Assembly (NCBI GenBank): GCA_029204225.1
Contig: CM055101.1
Span: 61,151,340-61,215,339, forward strand
Length of the DNA stretch: 64,000 nucleotides
Reading direction: 5' to 3'
Source: Diphasiastrum complanatum
Taxonomy: Eukaryota; Streptophyta; Lycopodiopsida; Lycopodiales; Lycopodiaceae
Positions within the stretch are counted from its first letter, which is position 1, and each line of letters begins with the position of its first letter. The notes beneath the pieces were generated by a model. The model was not told where the DNA came from, did not search any database, and worked only from the letters and a program-made list of their open reading frames with translations. The position numbers and the translations under genes are program-made. Shown here piece after piece: positions 27,001 to 36,400 of the stretch.

Positions 27001-30000
27001 ACAGGCAGGGCCTACCATGGATATTGGGCCTAGTACATCACGGGCAGGGCATGGTATAGCTGCAGGGCGTAGTACATCATGGGTTGGGCATGGTACAGGT
27101 GCAGGGCCCAGTACATCACGGGCAGAGCATGGTACAGCTGCAGGGCCCAGTACAGCACGGGCAGAGCATGGTTCAGGTGCAAGGCCCAGTAGAGCACCTT
27201 CAGTTCCATCCGCAGCAGCAGCAGGACCATCAGATGAGCATGTTGGTTCAGCAGCAGCGGGTGCTTCTCGACCCTCCTCCTCGGCAGCGGATGCACCACA
27301 TGCTTCGGCAGATGTTGCCAGAGAGAGTGACACACCCACAGATCAGCCATCCGTTGGGCATGTCAGACCATGAGCACCATATACACAGCAGAGAGGGGTT
27401 AGGCCCAGGCAGCAGACCCTTGATCGATGCGGCTGGCAGAGAGAGCAGCAGGCCCGTTGCACTCGACTGTGTGGCCAGTTCTTTTACGAGTGCGGCATTG
27501 CCTTTGCTGTTGCTGACACTTGGGTGTTCAGGGAGTTCTGTGCACAGATGGCGGCCGTGGATGCTACATGGACACCTCCCAGGCGAGAGGCACTACGAGG
27601 CAGGTTGCTTTGTCAGGAGGAGGAGACCATCACGCGGGAGTTGAGTTCCATTCGCTCAGCTTGGCAGCAGTAAGTAACTTGTCTTTGTAATCTCTTTGCA
27701 TGTGTTTAGGATTTACTGGTGCCGTAATTTTTGCATGTAGCTAATGGGTGTTTTGCGACAGGTATGGATGCACGATACTGAGCGATGGATGGACCGACAT
27801 TCGTCGGCGATCCGTCATCAATGTCTTGGTTTCTTGCCCGCTTGGCACAGTATTCCTACGTGGCATGGATGCCACTCGAGGTGGTGACGCCATCACAGCC
27901 GATTTCATATGGGAGGTCATTAGAGATGTTATTGCTGACATCGGAGATGAGCACGTGGTTCAAGTTGTCACCGACAACGCCTCGAACTGCAAGCAGATGG
28001 GCGAGATTATGATGAGGGAACACCCCAGCATTGTGTGGACACCCTGTGCTGCACATTGCATAGACTTGCTCATCCATGACCTATGTGCGCTTCCATGGAT
28101 CAGAGAGGTATAGTTTGTTCTATTTGCTATGCTTTCTTCCTTCGATGCTGCTAACCACGTCTCAACTACTGTCTAAACTTTTTTACTGGGTGTTTGTGTT
28201 GCAGATCACTTCTACGGCCATGCGCCTGGTCACTTTTGTCACCAGGAAGAGGCGTGTGCTGGCCCTGTTCCGCACCTTCTCCACCCTAAACCTGAAGAAG
28301 CCCACACCCACACGCTTTGCGTTTTACTTCTTGGTGCTAGAGCGATTGGTGGTGGTGAAGGATGCATTGCGGCGGATGGTTTCCAGCGTGGCCTTCCGGG
28401 ACTTTACAGATCTCCCCCATTCGGCATTTTTCCAGTCCACTGTGTACGGCGACAAGTTCTGGAGAGCTGCTGAGGAGATTAGTGGGATCCTACTACCCAT
28501 TTACAGAGTGCTGCGTCTGGTAGACCGTGAGGGGTGCACCCTCGGTCTCATTTACGAGTTCATGGAGCGCATCGGCGAGGGGATTCTGTTGTCAGCCTTG
28601 GACGAGCATAGGTATGACTCTTCAGTGTCTAGTTTGTTGTTTCTCACTCGAGTCTGATGCGTTTCTTTTATGCTATGGTTTAGTGATTGTTGTAATTTGT
28701 CTGCTGCAGGAGGCGCGAGATCTCACGCATCTGGGAGGCCAGATGGGACTACTTCCACCGACCCATCCACGCCGTAGCCCACATGTTACACCCCTTGTGG
28801 CGCTCTACACGAGAGAGGACGATCCGGAGCTGCACCGGGGATGGGTGGAGTACACGGAGCGCGTATGGCCCGGACCAGGTACGTGTGAGAAATCATTTGG
28901 TAGCAATGTTACTGCAGCATTGTACTCATTGGTAGTGTCTGAATTTGAGGGGTCTTACATGTGCCATGTTTTTCCTTTTGCCAATAGGTCCGATGCTGGC
29001 CAACATTGCAAGCCAGCTGCTCGCATTTGAGCGCTTCCAGTTTCCTTTCGATGGAGAGCAGAGTCGGCGGAGGGAGGATCAGCTGAGGCCCGTTACATGG
29101 TGGTGCATCCACGGGCGCAGCACAGGTGACCTGAGGCGATTGGCTGAGAGAGTCCTTGCACAGGTTTGTTCTGCAGGAGCTTGTGAGCGGAATTGGAGCA
29201 CCTGGGCCTTTTATCACACGCAGAAGAGGAACAGGTTGTCCATCGAGCAGTGTAGGCGGTTGGTGTTTGTGAACACCAATGGCCGTATGCTGAGGCGCAC
29301 ACGAGGAGAGGGTCAGATGCTCGAGGTGAGTCACATCATCACCCCTTTTTTCTTGGTATGCTTTGGTGAATTGATTTGCTTTCAAAATATGCAGTGAGTT
29401 GCACAATACCTGCCTAACAACAATGTATTGTTTTTGGTTGCAGGTGGACCCCGACACTTGCTTGGTGGATTCGATAGCTGCTGCTCCTCGGGCACCACCC
29501 ACACAGGAGGAGATGGATGATGAGATCCATAGAGAGCTCTACAGACAGGCACAGGCTGACGCACGGGCTTTACGGCGGCAGAGGAGGACAGAGAGGCAGA
29601 GGGAGAGGGCTGAGGAGGGAGATGACGAGGTCTCGGAGGGTGGAGAGATGCTCGGGGCACACTATGTGGAGGAGGAGGAGTGGGTTGAGGGAGATACAGA
29701 GGAGGACGAGGAGATGTGGGCGGAGGCACAGGTGGATGACCTGGCTGACCTGCTAGTGGACCCTGATGCAGAGACAGAGGAGGAGCCAGCCATTCCTGCA
29801 CGTAGGCCTAGGGGGAGACCTAGAGGTTCTAGGAGGGGGGGGCTGAGTACTCTTTTTGTAGACTGGAGTGGATCATCACAGGCAGTCGTCGGCCAGGCAT
29901 CATCACAGTGGGTAGGGCCATCCCAGGGCGTAGGGTTACGGCCACCTGACACACAGGCACGACGGAGTAGACACAGGGCTGGGGGCCAGAGGAGGGGAGA

Positions 30001-30380
30001 GAGGCAGAGGTAGAGGCAGAGGCAGAGGTAGAGGCAGGGAGAGGGGGGTGGTCCAGAGCCAGGGCACGCAGCAGGGATCCAGAGCACGCAGCAGAGCCAG
30101 GGCCACACCACGACATATGGCTCCCTCCAGTTCCGATTCATCTGCGGACCCATGGGATCTGCAGTCCACAGATTCGGATGATTTATCCTACCATGACTCT
30201 GACGAGCCTTAGTTATATAGTTTTCATTACGTTCATGGAACATCATTGTACCCCTTTTTGGTGCCATGTGGCCCGATATTATATATTATGATGATCCTAT
30301 TCACAGCATTGTCGTGATTCAGTATTGTTCTTTGTGGTTTTAGTTCAGTAACTTCGGTTTTATGGTTTATGATTTATGGT

Positions 30381-30471
<91 letters not shown>

Positions 30472-33400
30472 AGTATGGTTGTTTTGTCAAAAATTGTTTC
30501 ATTTAAGGCTAAAGTTCAGAATGATTCAGCTAGATTTTTGTTCAGCATGGTTTTAGTTCCGTTTGTTGTGAATCGTGATCAGAGAGAGATAGAGAGAGGG
30601 AGAATCAGAGAAGGGAGATTCCTGCTATGTTCACTAGGAATGCCCCAATGTGTTCACTTTTTTTTATATGGGATGCAGCTTTAGCGTAAAGGGACCATCC
30701 TGCACCTGAAACAGTCGGCAAACTACACAATCATACTCCCCTCGATCAGAGCTTTCATCTGATACCCATATTGCACAAAAAAATTTCAAAAAAAAAAAAA
30801 AATTTCGATTCTACACGATTCTGGGAAAATCCCGAATCGCGAATCGGGATCGCGATTCTGATCGCGATTTTGAATCGCGATTCGCGAATCGCGGTGCAAC
30901 TATGCTTTGAACATAGGACTCACAAGCCAATTTTAGAGAAAATCCATGATCACTCAAGCTTGGAAATCTGCATACCATACATGATCAATCTTAGACAATA
31001 CCGGTGGTGCCTCCTACCACGAAGATCCATCCTAGTTTGGAGATGCCTCTCCTAGGCCTTAATCTAGATGATCACCAAAACTTCGTGGGTGGACTTCAAA
31101 GCGTTGAAAATTGCACATTTCCTTTGTTATGAAGGGTGTTATCCTAGAGTCCCATAGATGCACCAGCGATTCTAGAATCGCTGTAAAAAATTCCAGCGAT
31201 TTGCCCAGAATCGTTGTTTTTCTTTTTTTTAAGAGAAAACATCCAGGCAATATGGGTATCAGTAGACAGAGAGAAAATAGATGATTAAGATTACAGTAGT
31301 TTCCGGTCTATTTTCAGTAGTTTCAGAAATATTTTTGGGCCTGAAATGAACCTGAAAATGTTCATTTCAGGTCCAAAAAAATTTCTGACGAGTAATTTTT
31401 TTTTTCTGGTGATTCTGGGCAGCGAATCACGATTCTGAGAATCGCGATTCGCGAATTGCTACTACACCCTCAGAATTGCAATTCGCTGCAACTGTGTCCT
31501 AGACATAACATCGATATACTTACGCATCTACACTGATCGTAATTTCCAATTGATGCCTTTTAAAGCCATAACATGGGTTATCTAGCACGATAATTTGTCT
31601 TGTCAATTCTCGTGTGTACGTGTAGTCTTGTTTTCCACTAATTGTCACCGATTTCCTAACTCTAGCCATATTCTAGTCTAACCATGATCAATCTTGAATT
31701 GAACTCTATTTGTCATCTATTCCATTGGGGTTCCCTCTATCCAAGGTAGATGTTGACTAACCCTACATTTTCAGATGTGATGTACTTCCTGAATGACGAT
31801 GCAATTCCTTAACCACCCTTCTTGTTGATCTAGTACCATCTCAAGCTCTCTCAGCCTAAATCAATCAATTGAGAAGCAAGTGAATCCTCATCATGTAGAC
31901 TCGTCTTTAGTCAACTTATAAATAATAAAGTTATATGAAAGACAAGGTACACTTTGATATTTGCTAGAAGTTCTAGCTTGTAAGCTGCATCATGAACTCA
32001 TTTTATAACTTTTAAGGTCTACAATACCTTGTACACCATTTCTAATGCTTTGTGTTAGGCCCCAGTTGTGGACCAGTGACCAAGTGGGTCAGGTGACTGC
32101 CAGTGGTGAGGCACAGCCCACGACACGTGAATAGGTAACCACCAATAGTGGGCATGACTCACAACCCAATCTAGGCACCTGACGATATTAAAGGTTATTG
32201 GGTGTGTCACTGTATGTGACCTGGTGAGTACATGCTCAAAACTAGTCGTGTGGCGAGGTGTGTAGATCCGACATGCAACTGACCAAGTCAACCCATGGAG
32301 CCAATGAGCAGTGACTAGGGTTAGCCGGCTAGAGGTTGGAGTGGACCAAAGGGACACTTTAACTTAGGCTTGATGAAGCATGGGGTGGTAGTTCGTCTTA
32401 GCCATGACACCTATCTAGCATGTTCGTGCTTGTTTTGGCCAACCTACATGGGTTAGCTACCCATGCATGGATGTCATGTGCCCCAAGACAAAGATAGCAG
32501 GTAATTAGCAGAAGAGTTTGCGTAAGGTTGGGAGGAGATTCATTTTTCACCAACTAGTTGTTTCTTGAGGACCTTGGAGAGCTAAGCTCCTTTGATTTGT
32601 TATCAGAGCTTTAGGAGAAATCCATTCTAGAACATGAAAATCTTTTCTAGTGAGAGAAAGCGTCAAAAGCACTATTCTCTACTTCCTCTTGGGGATTTTG
32701 GTAGGAAGATTAAAGGGAAAAGCTTGTGGATACAATTTGAGGCAGCATACATTGATTTGTTCTTGGCCAGGAAACTGATTTCTCCAGGGGTGACGTTTTT
32801 TTAAGGGTAATGCACCTTTTCAAGAGCAAAAATGTTCATAACTTCAATCAGTCAGCAAGCTGCAAAGAGGTTTTGGGGCTACCTTCCCAGCACTAAATCG
32901 CTCCCTAGGAAGGGATCAGCCAAGACAAATGGGCAACTATTGATCAGTTTGGACAAATATCCATGTTTTGAGCAATTTCCAAGCTTTTGGAGTTGGTAAG
33001 TCATAAGTCCCTGATTTTTTGTCAGTTGAGCTTGAGAATTGGCATGAAGCATCCAGACAAGAGGATGGGCTAGTGTGGGGGTGTCAGACCTAATTGCAAG
33101 AAATTTACATTCAACTAGAGGCTGTTTTTCTGACTTTGGTGGAGCTGAAAGTTTGAAATTTTGCACAGCCCTACTATTACGGAGATTTTGAAGGCTAGAT
33201 ACTGATTTATTGTGCTCAAAGGGGGGCAGCCAACAACAAAATTAAGGAAGCACTCATCCTCTCTTTGTTTTCTAGAATTAGTTTGCTAATTTCTTGAATT
33301 TTATCATTCGTTTATTGTGCATTTTTCTGTGAAGTAAAATTCTAGCTACCAATTTCCTAGTAATTTTGTAGCTTTGTTTTGTGCTACAATAACTTCCTTT

Positions 33401-36400
33401 GATCATTTCTTTCCTTTTAAAAAATTTCGCAGTTGCAAGTTGCTATGTTGCAATGGATTTTGCTAAAGAGCAAGTTCCCATCCCAACTTTGCCAGTTACA
33501 TGCCTTTCCTGGAGTCCACAGCACGAACCACAATTCACTACAGATGTTAAAGCATCTAATTCAGGTGGTCCACCTCTAGACGTGCAAGATTGTCTATCTG
33601 TGTTGGAAAGGTCCTTGAATGACATCCGGGGCATGCTACAGGTTTTGGTTAGTGATGTGTTGACTCCATCTCAATTTCCAACTACGGGGCCTCTTCATGT
33701 ACACCATACCCCACAGTATCCCTGTCCTTGTCCACCGTTCCATGGTTCAGATGACTAGTAACCGGTTTGTCCCACCACATGAGTATGTGAAGGCTATGGA
33801 CACCTGACATCCGCATAGACAAAGAAATAACCTTGTTTAAGTTTCTGCAAATCTAAATAAAAGTTCCTAACGATATTCTTGAGTGGATGTAGGTCACAAG
33901 TTTATATCTGGTTTGCAGGGGGATTCATGATCTCCAATTTTGCATGAGGCTTGTACCATGCTTGAGCACACCATAGTGACAGCTCTGATTTATGATGGTG
34001 GTGTCAAGGGAAAAGGTTGTCATGGACAAATTGCGGTAGGTACATAGTGCTAGGGCCATAGCTTGACAGGCGACATTGTTACTTTCAAACGTGTTTGAAA
34101 CTTTACTTTGGTCCCAATTGACCTTGATGACTAGTAACAAGATTCATGGAGATAATTTCCCACCTCATATTGAGAATTTTCTAGTGGATGTAAAGCCCTT
34201 GCTCAAGTGTGAGCTTTATGGAGTTGGCACTATCTAAAATACAAACTGTAAATATCCACAATGATTCCCATTCTTGATCATTATAAATGCCTCCGTATGT
34301 GCATGCATGAATGTCCAATGCTAGGGGATCATGCCATTCATACAACATTCGCTCATCCATTGAGAGGTAAGGAAGGAAATGTATTCACTTAATTATCCTG
34401 CTAAGGCCATTTGTTCTGTTGGCAATCTTAACATTTGTGGTCTCAAAGTTGAACTTTTGCATGAGTCCAAGCCCACCTAGTGTAATGTGTGGATCATTGT
34501 CTAAAGCTTTTTTTCTCGAGTGGTGCACTTTATCCGCACATCACTCAAGTTCTTGCTTTCAAAGGATGTTGTTTGCCATCTTGGAGCAGCACTGATTGTA
34601 TGCATTGCTTGTTAGTATAAGCAATATGTAACTGCAAACTTGAGGCAAATAGACTCCTGAGAGCTAAAAAACTCTCATCCCATTTCTCATTTTATTGGGT
34701 GGACTTAAGCGGACCTTTTTCTCTCAATTCATTAGCTTATGCTTAGAAACCCGTTCCAACCCAAACCAGTCGAAACGTACTGGGTTGAAACGTTTTACTA
34801 AGTAAAAAAAAAAAACATTTTCTCCTTTGTTAAATACTTACGATTTTTTATTTCTATTTAAATTTGGCCACGTTCCGGAACGAAGTCCGTGGCAAAAATT
34901 GTAGCAACGAAGGCCACCCCATCTTGTGCCTGGCTGTGGTCCCAAGCAATAAAATCCATAGATGTGGCCATCATGCCTAGTGGCTCTCGACACTTGAGCA
35001 AGCGCTCAAGCACCAATACATGATGGTATCCGAATTTGGTGGAAGCAGGCTTCCGCAGGTCCAATCTGCTGTGCATGTGAAACATGGCCAAGGCTTGACG
35101 CTTCCGTCTGACAAAGTTGACAACAGTCATGGCTCTAGATGTGATAGCAGTGACCCAATCTAGACGTGAAATCTCCTTGAACATCAAGTCAATGGATTGG
35201 GCTGCACAAGGTGTCCAGACAATGTGGGGGTAAGTAGCTGTCAAAATCCTCCCCATCTCAAAGCAGTTGGATGCATTGTCTGTGACAACCTACACCACAT
35301 GAGTGGGGCCAACATGTTGTATGGCTCCATCAATCTGCTCAAATATGTAGCGAGCGTCCTGGATGGCACCCCCACGAGATGAGTCAACTGCCTTCCAGAA
35401 CATGGTGCCCATGCAACTGGAAATCAAGATGTTGACGACTGACCTACTCCGCATGTCAGTCCATCCATCTTCCATGATAGAGCAACCAAAAACCTCCCAG
35501 CCTGACCTAAGCTGCTGCAACTATGTATCAACGCGGTCGTATGTTGCCCTAAGGTGTGTGGTGCGAAGGGCCTCAGTGATCGGGGGCCTAAAGGCAAGGG
35601 TGCATGCAGCTACAGTAGCAATGGCATCTCTGAATAGGTGGGTATCCGCTATAGCAAATGGTAGGTTCAGGCCATAGAACATGTCTGCCAATGCCCTCTC
35701 AGCTACCTCATCATTGCCCCGTCGAAAGGACCGACGAATGGTGCTCTGAGGTAGGGTGGAGCGTGAGGTGGATCTGCCTCGAGGTGAATGAGGTGCCTGG
35801 GGTGGTGCTCGGTCATTGGCAACAGGCTCTGCGTTTGACGAAAGTGGGACACTACCAGTAGATGAGGGCACGGCTGGGGTGGCCTTGATGTGCTAGGCCT
35901 GTTAGCTGCAGCAGATGTGGAAGGTCTATCAGGTGTAGCATAAGTGGAAGGTCTCTCATGATGGCCCGATGTGGTGGGAGGTGTGGTGGATGTGATAGGA
36001 GATGTCGTAGATGTGGATGGTCGGCTAGTGGAAGCAAATGCAGCAACACGTGCCTGCCTCATCCTATGCTCGAGGGAGCGACTGGTGGCTCATGGCTAGA
36101 GGAGGGCAACTGGTGCAATAGCAGGTGTGGGAGCTATAGGAACTGCAGTGCCTGACTGTGAGTAAGTCTCAATCATACGATGTCGCTCCGCCTCTGGAAT
36201 CATGGGGCAACCTCGTATGCCAACTGTGGCCCCCTCTGATGAACTGACAAGGTGAGCCCTGACTCTGGTGAGTGTGCTGGAGTAATGAGACTGGCAGAAC
36301 GGACATTTCCAGCGCTTAGCACCAGTCCCCCCATACCTACCATCCTCATCTTGTAAAAGCTGCACCTCATCCCAATATGACGGCCTATGCATGATGAACC

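Larger units (their letters stand above)
25708..30904 (+). mobile_element. hAT transposon, nearly complete (5.2 kb)
   Basis: Terminal inverted repeat CATAGTTGCA at both ends, followed by subterminal GCGATTCGCGAATCGCG repeats. Exact 8-bp target duplication CTTTGAAC at 25700-25707 and 30905-30912. It carries one multi-exon transposase gene (26672-30013). Inserted in sense orientation within the 16.4-kb G-alpha intron. The target copies keep TTTGAA in common with those of elements A and B. Confidence 0.92.

Noticed and set aside
30376..30684. Arg-Glu repeat protein
   Set aside because: Direct translation of a GA microsatellite. The same applies to the Ser-Leu and Arg-Glu frames at 63137-63391.
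32053..32600. Complete LTR of a gypsy element
   Set aside because: Only the primer-binding-like site supports it; no second LTR copy or TG...CA ends are visible.
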